Assembly: GCA_963771295.1 (NCBI GenBank)
Contig: CAVYTB010000013.1
Location: 186,001-250,000, forward strand
Length of the DNA stretch: 64,000 bases
Reading direction: 5' to 3'
Source of the DNA: Acidiferrum sp963771295
Lineage (GTDB): Bacteria; Acidobacteriota; Terriglobia; Acidiferrales; UBA7541
Shown one piece after another: positions 34,504 through 45,939 of the stretch (the first letter of the stretch is position 1; each line of letters opens with the position of its first letter). A model generated the notes under the pieces. The model saw only the letters and a program-made list of their open reading frames with translations. It was not told where the DNA came from and did not search any database. The position numbers were made by a program, and so were the translations under genes.

Positions 34504-36660
34504 CTACTTCTGGTTCCTGGACTGCTCAACAGGGGCAACTGCGGCTGGCCGGGTCGTTTTGCCGGTGGCGTTCAATTCCACGCTGTTCAAGCTCTCCAGG
34601 TAGGCCGCCACGCCCTGGTACACGCCCTCGGCGATGCGCTGCCGGTGCTCCGGCTTCTTCAGCAGTTGCTCATCCGAAGCGTTGCTCAGGAAGGAAATCT
34701 CCGTCAGAATCGAAGGCATATCCGCGCCAATCAATACCACGAACGGCGCTTTGCGGACCCCTCGGTTTTTCACCGGTTTGGCGGTCTTTTGGATGCGCTT
34801 CGCCAGCGAATCCTGGATGTCTTCCGCAAGTTCGCGAGACTCGTCGATCTTTTCCGTCTGCGCAATCCTTTTCACCACGTCCTGCAAATCGTGAATGTTT
34901 TCTTGAGAAACCGAGTTCTCGCGAGCGGCTACTTCCATAGCCTCGGCCGAGCCCTTCAGGTTCAGGTAGTAGGTTTCAACTCCACGCGCGCCATGGTCGG
35001 GGCTGGAATTCGCATGAATCGAGATAAACAAATCGGCCTTCGCCTCGTTCGCGATATGCGTGCGCTCCTCCAGGGGAATGAAGGTGTCGTCAGAGCGCGT
35101 AAAAACGATGTCGGCGCCAGGCAGCTTCTGCTGGATAATTTTTCCCAAACGCAGCGCTACGTCCAGGCAAAGGTCTTTCTCCATCAATCCCGTAGGACCG
35201 ATAGTCCCGGTGTCATGGCCGCCGTGACCTGCGTCGATCACAATGCGCCCAATCTTCAGGCCCAGCGCGCGGGTCAGTGTCGATTGCCCATCGCGGGTAG
35301 GCTGGGGGGTTAGCGCCGGTTGCACCAAGTCGGGTTTACCCGTCGCAGGATTCTTCGTGGACGTGGTCCTCAAAGTCTTCACCGGCGCTGGAAGCGGCTT
35401 GGCAACGGCCGGCACGGCCGCCGCAGAACTCACGTCACTCGAGACTGCTTCTTTGGCGGACGTCAGGTTCGGTGTCGGCGCGCTTGAGGGGATAGCCTCC
35501 GCCGAAATAGTGGTTTCCGAAGGCGCGGGCCGTTCTGTTGCCGGCGCGGAATTCTCCGTCTTCGTGGACTTGGCTGTCTGTACTCTTGCCGTCTTTACCG
35601 GACCGGAGGAATCCCCGTAAAGCTCAATTACCAGGCGCGAAGGCTTTTGCAGCAGCGAAGCGGCGTAATCCTTCACTCCGTTCACATCCAGAACCACGCG
35701 CACTACGCCGAATTGATTCTGCGCCACACGTACCTTGGTCAGAAGATCACCGCTGACGTGAACATTTCCGTGGGCTACGGCTGGAGTCAGGCGCGCCGAC
35801 TGCAAATCGAAGTAAATGCGATCCGGGTTGGCAATCCTTCCCGAGACGTACTGCACGGAATCTTCCAGTTCCAGCACAATCTCGGTGCTGTTCGGCGTGA
35901 CATTGGTTTTGATTTTCTCGATGCGCGGTGCTTCCACCGATTTCGGGCTTTCGCCGCCACTCTTGGCCACCGTCGCCAGGTGCTCGTCCGAAACGCTCGC
36001 GTCCGCCGCCGGCGTTGGAACGGGTGCGGGAGCAGGCGTCTTCGTTGGCGGAGTCGAAGCTTTTGCCGAGAAGTTGCCTTGCTCCGCATTCCTCATCAGC
36101 GCAAGTTCCGCTAGCGCTTCCTGAACTTCGCGTTTGTGCGTTGAATGCGGAAACCGCTTCTGGAAATCCTGGAAACTCTTGGTGGCCGCGATCGGGTCGC
36201 CCAACTGATCCTTTTGCAGATTCGCTACGTTTAGCATGGCGTCCTGCAAGTGCTTGCTTGTCGGATACTCGCGAATCAGGAACAGGTAGGAATCGACGGC
36301 GGTCTGGTAATAGCTGCGGCCAAAGCGATCGCCCATTTCCGTGTTGAGTTCGCCAACCGCAAACAGCGCGTCGGGCACTTCGATCGCATGAGGTGTAATC
36401 AGGTAAACTCGGCGGTAACTGGAAACAACCTGCTTGTATTCGGCCAGAGTTCGCTTCTCTGCCGGCTTCGCGTTAATCGCGGCGCGAAGTTCCTCGGCTC
36501 GTGAAAACTGCGAACTGGCAGCTTCTCGTTTGACGCTGCTATTGGTATTGGAAGTTGATTCGGGTGCTGCGAGGCAGGGAACTGACAGCAAACTGAGCAA
36601 GGCAAAACCCAGCGAAGCGCCAGCGAAAGCCTTGTGGAAAATTTTTCCTGCACAACTCAT
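34504..36660 (-). CDS. N-acetylmuramoyl-L-alanine amidase (AMIN + Amidase_3) with TPR-like region
   Basis: 718 residues from ATG 36660, where a signal peptide (FAGASLGFALLSLLSVPCLAA) starts; the longer open frame overlaps the next gene and is not credible. Residues about 50-160 are helical repeats of the TPR/BamD type, about 245-345 an AMIN domain that binds peptidoglycan, then a Pro/Ala/Thr-rich linker. The C-terminal zinc amidase has DAGHGGHDTG, GLMEKDLCLDVAL, SIHANSSPDHGARG and catalytic Glu in ILTEISFLSN. It cleaves the amide bond between MurNAc and stem peptide during cell separation. The TPR/AMIN fusion is unusual and may recruit partners at the septum. Confidence 0.9.
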   Translation of the reverse strand: MSCAGKIFHKAFAGASLGFALLSLLSVPCLAAPESTSNTNSSVKREAASSQFSRAEELRAAINAKPAEKRTLAEYKQVVSSYRRVYLITPHAIEVPDALFAVGELNTEMGDRFGRSYYQTAVDSYLFLIREYPTSKHLQDAMLNVANLQKDQLGDPIAATKSFQDFQKRFPHSTHKREVQEALAELALMRNAEQGNFSAKASTPPTKTPAPAPVPTPAADASVSDEHLATVAKSGGESPKSVEAPRIEKIKTNVTPNSTEIVLELEDSVQYVSGRIANPDRIYFDLQSARLTPAVAHGNVHVSGDLLTKVRVAQNQFGVVRVVLDVNGVKDYAASLLQKPSRLVIELYGDSSGPVKTARVQTAKSTKTENSAPATERPAPSETTISAEAIPSSAPTPNLTSAKEAVSSDVSSAAAVPAVAKPLPAPVKTLRTTSTKNPATGKPDLVQPALTPQPTRDGQSTLTRALGLKIGRIVIDAGHGGHDTGTIGPTGLMEKDLCLDVALRLGKIIQQKLPGADIVFTRSDDTFIPLEERTHIANEAKADLFISIHANSSPDHGARGVETYYLNLKGSAEAMEVAARENSVSQENIHDLQDVVKRIAQTEKIDESRELAEDIQDSLAKRIQKTAKPVKNRGVRKAPFVVLIGADMPSILTEISFLSNASDEQLLKKPEHRQRIAEGVYQGVAAYLESLNSVELNATGKTTRPAAVAPVEQSRNQK

Positions 36661-36697
36661 CCGCGCCCCGAGTCCCCCGGACACACCCAGCGAACCT

Positions 36698-37441
36698 TCA
36701 CTCGTTCGTGAATATGATGCGCCCGCTGGCGTCCACGTTCCGGTGAATCGAGTTCGCGCGAACATAAGCATCTTCAAGACGTCCCGAGCCCGGCCGGTAA
36801 TAAGCGTTCTGTACCCTCTGCACGTAATTCCGGGTTTCCCGATAAGCCGGAATACCGTGGGCTCGATCCACTGCCCCTTCCCCAGCATTGTACGCCGCCA
36901 ACGCCAAATCCAAGTTGCCATTGTATCGTTCTAGCAACGTTTTCAAGTACCGCACACCGGCGTCCACGTTCTCCTTTGGGTTGAACGCATTGTTCGCCCC
37001 AAAGCGCTGCGCCGTCGTTGGAATCAATTGCATCAGACCCACGGCACCCTTACGCGAATACGCCGAAGGGTTCCAGTGCGATTCCGTTTCAATCACCGCG
37101 CGGACCAAGGCCGGGTCAACACTGTGGCGCTCGGCTGCTTCCCGGACCAGCTTCTCGACCCCATCGCGATCCACATTCAGCGCCGGCCGATTCTCGCCCA
37201 TGAACGACATTTCGCCCGGCAGATAGATGGCGGTTCGCGGCTTTGCCGGCATCAGCTTGACCGTCACCACTGGCTCGGCATTCACGAACATGCGCCGGCC
37301 ATCCGAGCTGGTCACCGATGCGATCTGTGCGTTGGCAGCTTGTGGAATCCCCAGCAAGCCTGCCATAACCACACAGAACACTAGCGCTGCGTGTACAGCC
37401 ATCTTCGTGGGTCTGCGGTGAACACGCCTTGGGGAAGGCAT
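36698..37441 (-). CDS. SLT-family lytic transglycosylase
   Basis: 247 residues from ATG 37441, giving an N-terminal signal (AVHAALVFCVVMAGLLGIPQ). The SLT domain keeps catalytic Glu in IETESHWNP, plus GAVGLMQLIPTTAQRFG, NPKENVDAGVRYL and ALAAYNAGEGAVDR. It cleaves MurNAc-GlcNAc bonds non-hydrolytically to leave anhydro ends. The frame stays open further upstream, but those codons carry no signal. It sits between alaS and the amidase gene; with the amidase it forms a cell-wall remodelling pair. Confidence 0.9.
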   Translation of the reverse strand: MPSPRRVHRRPTKMAVHAALVFCVVMAGLLGIPQAANAQIASVTSSDGRRMFVNAEPVVTVKLMPAKPRTAIYLPGEMSFMGENRPALNVDRDGVEKLVREAAERHSVDPALVRAVIETESHWNPSAYSRKGAVGLMQLIPTTAQRFGANNAFNPKENVDAGVRYLKTLLERYNGNLDLALAAYNAGEGAVDRAHGIPAYRETRNYVQRVQNAYYRPGSGRLEDAYVRANSIHRNVDASGRIIFTNE

Positions 37442-37577
37442 AGATGTAGCGATCCGTCTGAGTCTGTGAGCGTCTCCAATTTTGCAAGAGCCCCAGAGGG
37501 TTTCTGAGAAGTCATGCCCCGCTAGCAAATGCTGCGAAATGCAACACTGCGCGGCACGCTTCCGGCGCTGAACGCAA

Positions 37578-40310
<2,733 letters not shown>

Positions 40311-40403
40311 GTCAGCCTCGTTTGGGGATCCTGTAATATCAACCGATTATCGCATGTGAGGCGAGTTCACAGAAATTCCTTCGCGCCTGGGATCAATCAA
40401 CCG

Positions 40404-40925
40404 CTAAGCCGAATCGCCCGCAGCTTCCACTTCGGGAACGTCCGCACGTGTGACACGGCGCAGTTCGCGGCGGATCACGTCGGACGAGAACCCTGCGCCC
40501 AATAAAGACCGGTAAAGAGACGCGATCTTTTTCTGGTCAATTTCGCCGCGAAATAGACGAAGCTTGCGCTCGATCCGCTGTCGCACCATCGCGCCCGGAT
40601 CGCAGCTTATGGCGGATTCCTTCAGCGCGGCTTCGATGTGGCGATCCGGTACGCCGCGTGCCCTCAGGTCGCGCGCGATTCGATACTCCCCTTGTTTCCG
40701 GTATTCCGTGCGGTGCCGAACGAACTGCTTGGCGTAGCGCGTGTCATCCAGCAGGTTTTCGCGTTTCAGCCGCTCAACGATGGACTTCACCAGTTTCTCG
40801 TCGTCACACCGCCGGGCCAGCGCCTTTTTCATTTCCGAAATAGAGTGCGCGCGCCGCATCAGGATTTTGATGGCGGCGTCGTGCAGTTGCGCTTCCGTCT
40901 CAAGCTGGCGCGGCTTTCCGAACAT
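40404..40925 (-). CDS. recX: RecX-family regulator of RecA
   Basis: 173 residues from ATG 40925 (MFGKPRQLETEAQLHDAAIK); no strong ribosome site, and the frame opens 25 codons earlier. Three-helix RecX repeats are evident: AIKILMRRAHSISEMKKALA, LKRENLLDDTRYAKQFVRHR and GEYRIARDLRARGVPDRHIE. RecX binds RecA filaments and limits strand exchange. recA is not in the window; pairing with alaS downstream supports the call. Confidence 0.87.
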   Translation of the reverse strand: MFGKPRQLETEAQLHDAAIKILMRRAHSISEMKKALARRCDDEKLVKSIVERLKRENLLDDTRYAKQFVRHRTEYRKQGEYRIARDLRARGVPDRHIEAALKESAISCDPGAMVRQRIERKLRLFRGEIDQKKIASLYRSLLGAGFSSDVIRRELRRVTRADVPEVEAAGDSA

Positions 40926-41120
40926 GACAGAAGGATAGAGTCTGCATAGGAAAGAGGCAAGCCGCAAAGGCGCAGCAACTGCCGCGTTCGGGCCATACAA
41001 GGAAGGCGGGGAGTTTAAATAACCCTCAAGCCGTGCGCTAGATCACACACCCCAAAGTGGTCCGAGTTTATCCTGTTTGCTGAGAGCTGCTGAAAAGGCT
41101 GGACTTCCTCATCTGCCAGC

Positions 41121-41137
41121 TTGGAATCGCAATTGCA
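41121..41137 (+). promoter_or_regulatory. Weak sigma-54-like site before the ferredoxin gene
   Basis: TTGGAATCGCAATTGCA has GG and GC separated by 10 bases and a perfect TTGCA, but A replaces C after GG. The predicted start would leave a leader of only about 17 bases. Low confidence. Confidence 0.3.
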
Positions 41138-41164
41138 CTTTCAGTTCTGGGGAGAAACTTAGCC

Positions 41165-41416
41165 ATGGCTTACGTGATTACCGGCACCTGCACCAAAGAC
41201 GAGCATTGCATCGAGACTTGTCCGGTGAACTGCATTCACCCGACCAAGGACGAGCCAGACTTCGCAACGGCCGCGCAACTATATGTGAACCCGACGGAAT
41301 GTATCGACTGCGGCGCGTGCGTCCCGGTCTGCCCGACCACGTCGATTTTCACTCTCGAGGAATTGCCGGCGGAACTGCAAGAGTTTGTTCAGAAAAACGC
41401 TACCTACTTTAACTAA
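41165..41416 (+). CDS. fdxA: 2[4Fe-4S] ferredoxin, 83 aa
   Basis: Residues begin MAYVITGTCTKDEHCIETCP and contain a second cluster set CIDCGACVPVCP. The first cluster ligands are spaced as in seven-iron or Chromatium-type ferredoxins (C-X5-CIETCPVNCI). A single soluble domain with an acidic C-terminal helix. It donates low-potential electrons to unspecified oxidoreductases. A GGGGAGAA site is upstream, and a GC-hairpin terminator follows, so it is monocistronic. The number and type of clusters need biochemistry; two are expected. Confidence 0.9.
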   Translation: MAYVITGTCTKDEHCIETCPVNCIHPTKDEPDFATAAQLYVNPTECIDCGACVPVCPTTSIFTLEELPAELQEFVQKNATYFN

Positions 41417-41482
41417 CAGGTTGCCCAACCTGCCGGAAAGCGCACCGCCCGCCCAGCCGCGGTGAGCTTTCTCTTTTGGAGT

Positions 41483-41504
41483 GCGGCGGCTCGCCGCCGC
41501 TTTT
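41483..41504 (+). terminator. Terminator after the ferredoxin gene
   Basis: Arms GCGGCGG (41483-41489) and CCGCCGC (41494-41500) enclose CTCG and are followed by TTTT. Confidence 0.7.
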
Positions 41505-41591
41505 ACGCAACGCCGCCCCCTTCCCGCCAAACGACCCATTGCAGTCTTTCCGAAGACTCCGTAGATGGTGAGGGCATGAACCGCGGTTAAA

Positions 41592-41681
41592 TTGTCATCC
41601 CGAACGCAGTGAGGGATCTGCTTTTCGCAAGAGCCAAGGAAGAAGCGGATTCGTCTCGCCGCAAACGCCGTTCGGAATGAA
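41592..41681. repeat. Inverted pair of dispersed intergenic repeat (TGTCATCCCGA type)
   Basis: The left copy (41592-41625) starts TTGTCATCCCGAACGCAGTG. The right copy (41640-41681), read on the minus strand, starts TTCATTCCGAACGGCGTTTG. The copies share the xTCATxCCGAACG head and an ATC-type core with a TT-rich tail, though they differ in the middle. Head-to-head pairing can form a large imperfect stem. This type of repeat recurs in many intergenic regions of several phyla. No other copy was seen in this window. Confidence 0.6.
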
Positions 41682-41797
41682 AAAATGCGAGTTTTTCCGC
41701 CGCCTGCTCAACCGCTGAGGGTTCCTGTAGCCGGATCCCAGTTCGCACATCGCAACTGTGGTGGCAAGCCACCGCAGTCCATAGTCATGTATTAGGT

Positions 41798-42943
41798 TTA
41801 CTTGCGGGCGAAGCGCTCGAAGTCGGCCATCTGGCGCTCCATCTCTTCGCGTGCCGAGTCGGCGGCGGAGCGGATGCCTTGGATGCGCAGTTTGAATTCG
41901 TCGGCGTTCGACGCGCGCGAAAGAGCCTCGTCCAGGGTGATCAGTTCTTTGGTGTAAAGATCGAAGAGCGACTGATCGAACGTCTGCATGCCGTATTGCG
42001 AGGTGCCCGCGGCGATCGCGTCATGGATCAAGCGGGTCTTATCCGCATTAATCACGCAATCTCTGATGTAGCCGGTCGCAATCATAATTTCGACGGCAGG
42101 CACGCGGCCTTTGTCATCGGCGCGGCGCACCAGTCGTTGAGAGATGACGGCTTTCAATGTCGCCGCCATCTGCAAGCGGATCTGCTTCTGCTCTGGCGGA
42201 GGAAACACCGCGATAATACGTTGAATGGTTTCCGTGGCATCCAAAGTGTGCAAGGTCGAGAAAACCAGGTGGCCAGTTTCCGCCGCCAGCAGTGCTGTCG
42301 AGATGGTTTCCAGGTCGCGCATTTCGCCGACCAGAATGACGTCGGGGTCCTGACGAAGGCCGGCGCGCAGCGCGGTTGAGAAATTAGCGGTGTCGACTTC
42401 CACTTCGCGCTGGTTGATGAAGCTGCGCTTGTCGCGGTGCAGAAACTCGATGGGGTCTTCAATGGTAATGATGTGGTCGGCACGGTTGGCGTTAATGCGG
42501 TCGATCATGGCCGCCAAAGTCGTAGACTTACCAGAACCGGTGGTCCCGGTTACCAGAACCAGCCCGCGCTGTTCTTCGCAAATTTTGGAAATGACCGGGG
42601 GAAGGTTCAGCTCTTCCACAGTACGAATTTTCGTTGGAATGACGCGCAGAACCATGCCCACGTTGCCGCGCTGCTGGAACACGTTCACGCGAAAACGCCC
42701 AAGGCCGGCAACGCCGTAGGCCATATCCAATTCCGCGGTTTCCTTGAACTTTTGCTTCTGCCGGTTGGTCATCATGCTGAACGCCATAGACAGCATTTCT
42801 TCCGGCGTGACACGCGGGACATCCGAGATGGGGGCCAGTAATCCGTCGACGCGGAGATAGGGGTGGTTGCCGACTTTCAGGTGCAAGTCGGACGATTTGT
42901 TTTCGACAGCGCGACGCAGTAGGTCGTCAATGCTTAAGGCCAT
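41798..42943 (-). CDS. pilT: Type IV pilus retraction ATPase PilT
   Basis: 381 residues. Secretion-ATPase fold: N-terminal PAS-like domain (SIDDLLRRAVENKSSDLHLK), Walker A GTTGSGKST, Asp box and DPDVILVGEMRDLET (Walker B), and HLVFSTLHTLDATETI (His box). The C-terminus ends with MERQMADFERFARK. The hexameric motor depolymerises pili for twitching motility. It is followed on the same strand by no other pilus gene; a sigma-54-driven pilin lies at 830. The start ATG matches the PilT family N-terminus. Confidence 0.95.
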   Translation of the reverse strand: MALSIDDLLRRAVENKSSDLHLKVGNHPYLRVDGLLAPISDVPRVTPEEMLSMAFSMMTNRQKQKFKETAELDMAYGVAGLGRFRVNVFQQRGNVGMVLRVIPTKIRTVEELNLPPVISKICEEQRGLVLVTGTTGSGKSTTLAAMIDRINANRADHIITIEDPIEFLHRDKRSFINQREVEVDTANFSTALRAGLRQDPDVILVGEMRDLETISTALLAAETGHLVFSTLHTLDATETIQRIIAVFPPPEQKQIRLQMAATLKAVISQRLVRRADDKGRVPAVEIMIATGYIRDCVINADKTRLIHDAIAAGTSQYGMQTFDQSLFDLYTKELITLDEALSRASNADEFKLRIQGIRSAADSAREEMERQMADFERFARK

Positions 42944-43065
42944 GGAAGTAACACCCCGCAGGAACCTTTCTACTCGAACCTAGCACTCGCGGGCACGCCC
43001 AACAAGAAAGCCGCAGCCGGGCGTTGCTGTCTAGTTACCTGAGCGCCGGGACAGGAGAATCCGCA

Positions 43066-43764
43066 TCAGGCGTTGGCCTTACGCAGGAACAGGGAGTCGT
43101 ACAACAGGCCGGCCAGGAACCCGCCGATCAGTGGACCAATCCAATAGATGCCCTGGTTCAGCCAATGATTCGACGCGAAAGCAGGTCCGAACGCCCGGGC
43201 CGGGTTAAGCGCACCGCCGGTAAATGGGCCGGCAACGATGATTCCCAGCGTAATGGTCAGGCCGATGCCGAAGCCTCCGATAGCGCGAAACGTGCCACGC
43301 TCGTCGACGGCCGTAGCAAAAACCACCAGCACCAGAAAGAACGTGGTCGTCGCCTCAAGCGCCAAGCCGCCCCAGCGTGGAAAGTCCGGCATCAGCACCG
43401 GCGTGCCCAGCAACGCATTGCGCCATGTCTCTTCTGGCAACACGACTTTAAGGAGAAATGCAGCGGCCGTGGCGCCAAGTAACTGCGCTCCCCAGTAGGA
43501 AAGTGCGTCGAGAGTGTTGGTGCGCTTGGTGACCCAGAACCCGATCGTAATGGCGGGATTGAAATGTCCGCCGGAGATATGTCCGAGGGCCGACACCATG
43601 ATGGCGATGGCAAGGCCGTGTGCCAGCGCGATCGCCAGAAGCCCGATGCCGCCAGTGCTGTTGCTGCGAAGCTGGAAGTCCACGCAAACCGAGCCGGCGC
43701 CAAAGAAGATCAATGCGAATGTACCCAGAAATTCAGCAGCGAGTTTTTGCGACAAGTTGTACAT
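43066..43764 (-). CDS. Aquaporin/MIP-family channel
   Basis: 232 residues, six membrane helices with the two half-helix NPA motifs intact (HFNPAITIG and GALNPARAFGP). TTGGAGG lies eight bases before the ATG. Residues after the second NPA (NPARAFGPAF) follow the water-channel (AqpZ) pattern; aquaglyceroporins usually have Asp there (NPARD). Passive water passage is the likely function. Monocistronic by context. Confidence 0.92.
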   Translation of the reverse strand: MYNLSQKLAAEFLGTFALIFFGAGSVCVDFQLRSNSTGGIGLLAIALAHGLAIAIMVSALGHISGGHFNPAITIGFWVTKRTNTLDALSYWGAQLLGATAAAFLLKVVLPEETWRNALLGTPVLMPDFPRWGGLALEATTTFFLVLVVFATAVDERGTFRAIGGFGIGLTITLGIIVAGPFTGGALNPARAFGPAFASNHWLNQGIYWIGPLIGGFLAGLLYDSLFLRKANA

Positions 43765-43876
43765 CGAAAGGCCTCCAAGGCCGTGGGTGAGTACAACGGA
43801 ATCGAGGGAAGTTTATCTGGAAAAAACACCCTGCGCTAGCACCGAGCAGGGAACGATTGCTGCGGAGCAAACAACT

Positions 43877-43908
43877 AAAACTTTGGGCCGCGGTGAGCGC
43901 GGCCCAAA
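43877..43908 (-). terminator. Terminator of ilvE (minus strand)
   Basis: Arms TTTGGGCCGC (43882-43891) and GCGGCCCAAA (43899-43908) pair perfectly over 10 bp. Read leftward from ilvE, a GTTTTAG tail follows. Confidence 0.7.
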
Positions 43909-43934
43909 TGTTCAAAACTCCAATGAGCGCGGCG

Positions 43935-44879
43935 CTACCGTGTGGCAGCCACCGGCGCGTTCACCGGCGTTAGCCAGTTGTGTCGATCAGTTTTCTTCCC
44001 GCTGGTAAGCGCGAAGAATTCCTCTTGAATGCGGCGCGTGATTGGACCGGCAACGCCCTTCCCAATGGTGATCTTGTCGATGGAGCGCAGCGGCGTGACT
44101 TCCACGGCCGTGCCCACAAAGAACACCTCGTCCGCCAGATAAAGCATTTCGCGCGGAATCACCGATTCCTTCACCGGCAGATCGAGATCCGCGGCGATCT
44201 TCACAATCGAATCACGCGTAATTCCCGGCAGAATGCTGGCGGCCAGCGGCGGCGTGTACAGGGTGCCGTCGTGCACCAGGAAAATATTCATGCCAGAGCC
44301 TTCGCTGACGTGCCCGTCGGTATCCAGTGCAATACCTTCCGAATACCCGTTGATTACCGCTTCCATGCGGATCAGTTGCGAATTCATGTAATTGGCGGCT
44401 GCCTTGGACATGGCAGGCAGAGTGTTGGGCGCGATGCGCGTCCAGGTGCTGACGCAGACGTCCACTCCCTTGGACAGCGCTTCTGGCCCGAGATACGCGC
44501 CCCAGTTCCAGCAGGCCATATAACATTCGATCGGCGCACCCAGCGGATTGACGCCGACTTCGCCGTAGCCGCGCAGCACAATGGGCTTCACATAGCACGG
44601 GCCCATCTTGTTGACGCGCACCAGCTCGCACGCCGCGTTGCTGAAATCATCCAGCGTATAAGGCAGTTCCATGCGATAGATCTTCGCGGAATTGATCAGA
44701 CGCTGCATGTGTTCACGCAGCCGGAAGATCGCAGGACCATTTGGGGTTTCGTAGCAGCGAATGCCTTCGAATACTGCGGAGCCATAGCCGACAACGTGCG
44801 CAAGGACGTGGAGCTTGGCGTCGTCCCAAAGTATCCACTTTCCGTTGTGCCAAATCTTATCGGTCTTTTGTACCGGCAT
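43935..44879 (-). CDS. ilvE: Branched-chain amino acid aminotransferase
   Basis: 314 residues; AAAGGAGACACC precedes the ATG. Fold type IV PLP enzyme with the catalytic lysine Lys159 in TLPAMSKAAANYMNS, start region WHNGKWILWDDAKLHVLAHV, AVFEGIRCYE and the phosphate cup near SEGSGMNIF and GITRDS. It transfers amino groups between branched-chain amino acids and 2-oxoglutarate. It could instead prefer D-amino acids, but the residues match IlvE better. It ends at a strong terminator. Confidence 0.93.
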   Translation of the reverse strand: MPVQKTDKIWHNGKWILWDDAKLHVLAHVVGYGSAVFEGIRCYETPNGPAIFRLREHMQRLINSAKIYRMELPYTLDDFSNAACELVRVNKMGPCYVKPIVLRGYGEVGVNPLGAPIECYMACWNWGAYLGPEALSKGVDVCVSTWTRIAPNTLPAMSKAAANYMNSQLIRMEAVINGYSEGIALDTDGHVSEGSGMNIFLVHDGTLYTPPLAASILPGITRDSIVKIAADLDLPVKESVIPREMLYLADEVFFVGTAVEVTPLRSIDKITIGKGVAGPITRRIQEEFFALTSGKKTDRHNWLTPVNAPVAATR

Positions 44880-45039
44880 GGTGTCTCCTTTTCCCGTTGA
44901 GAGGAGGAGCGCCTCCTCTTATCTGCAGAATAAAGGGGCGTGGAGTGAGCGTCAATGAGCTTGCTCACAGCAGCGACAGGCAGAATTGGCCAATTTGGCG
45001 TGTTATTCGCAGGCAATTTGGATATTGCTTTACGTCAGC

Positions 45040-45939
45040 TCAGCTCTTCGGACCGCTTTGCGTTGGCGCGCTGTAGGATTGTTCCAGCGCCTTGTTCGCC
45101 GCTTGTCCCTCTTTCAACATTTTGCCGTTGCTATGTTCCCAAATGCCGAGCAGCACGAAGGGAATAATTGTCGCCGCAGCCCAAAGCTTGGCGTTGCGCG
45201 GTATCTTGATCTCCGGTTCCCAACGAAACAACTGCGTGGCAACAAAAAACGATAGCGCCGACCAGAACGCCAATGCCAGAAAATAAACCAATAACTCCCG
45301 CAACGATTTCGAGAACAGCGTTGCCTGCTGCAGCCCGGTGACCAGATAAGTTGCTGGCAGAAACACAGAAATGGCTTGCACCTTAGTCGGTAGATAGCCC
45401 AGTGGGAAAGTCGCGCCAGAAAGGAAGATCAGCGGCAGCCACAGAAGTTGGTTCAGAACCTGAGTCTCCTGCATGGTGTTCGTAACACTGGCCACGACGA
45501 GTCCCAAAGACCCAAACGAAACGGTGCCCGCGCAAACGAATAGAAAGGCCGCCGGCAGGTTGCCCAGGTCGCGCACGTGAAATATCCAGCGGGCAAACAG
45601 AAGCACCACCGTTACCGTGGGCAACGTAAGCACAAAATTAGCCAGAACACTCGACGCCAGCATGACGCTCGCGGTCACCGGCGCGACGTGAAAGCGCCGC
45701 AGGATGCCTTGTTCTCGATACATCACCAGCGTGGCGCTCAGTCCCCAGAAACTCCCCATCACGTTCAAGGCAAGCACTGGGCCAAGGAAGAAACGCACGC
45801 GGTTCGGGTCGCCTTTGGCAAAGATGCCCGCGTACAGGAAAAAGAACATCAGTGGCATGACCACGCTGAAGAAGAAGAACATCTTGTTTCGCAAAGCAAG
45901 TTGCATGCGCACGATCGTCAGAGTGAGTAGGTTTGTCAA
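45040..45939 (-). CDS. ABC-2 type transporter permease
   Basis: 299 residues from a TTG at 45939 that overlaps the ATPase stop (TTGA) and follows AGGAGG at eight bases. Longer frames upstream are a shadow of the ATPase gene. Six hydrophobic helices, with PLMFFFLYAGIF at the N-terminal side, GILRRFHVAPVTASVMLASS and QETQVLNQLLWLPLIFLSGATFP, the ABC-2 pattern. It exports an unknown compound together with the ATPase encoded just upstream. Translational coupling implies fixed stoichiometry. Confidence 0.88.
   Translation of the reverse strand: MTNLLTLTIVRMQLALRNKMFFFFSVVMPLMFFFLYAGIFAKGDPNRVRFFLGPVLALNVMGSFWGLSATLVMYREQGILRRFHVAPVTASVMLASSVLANFVLTLPTVTVVLLFARWIFHVRDLGNLPAAFLFVCAGTVSFGSLGLVVASVTNTMQETQVLNQLLWLPLIFLSGATFPLGYLPTKVQAISVFLPATYLVTGLQQATLFSKSLRELLVYFLALAFWSALSFFVATQLFRWEPEIKIPRNAKLWAAATIIPFVLLGIWEHSNGKMLKEGQAANKALEQSYSAPTQSGPKS

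Larger units (their letters stand above)
41417..41797. other. Ferredoxin / pilT convergent spacer
   Basis: 381 bases. It holds the ferredoxin terminator (41483-41504) and an inverted pair of TGTCATCCCGA-type repeat copies (41592-41681). The remaining 110 bases before pilT show nothing recognisable. Confidence 0.6.
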
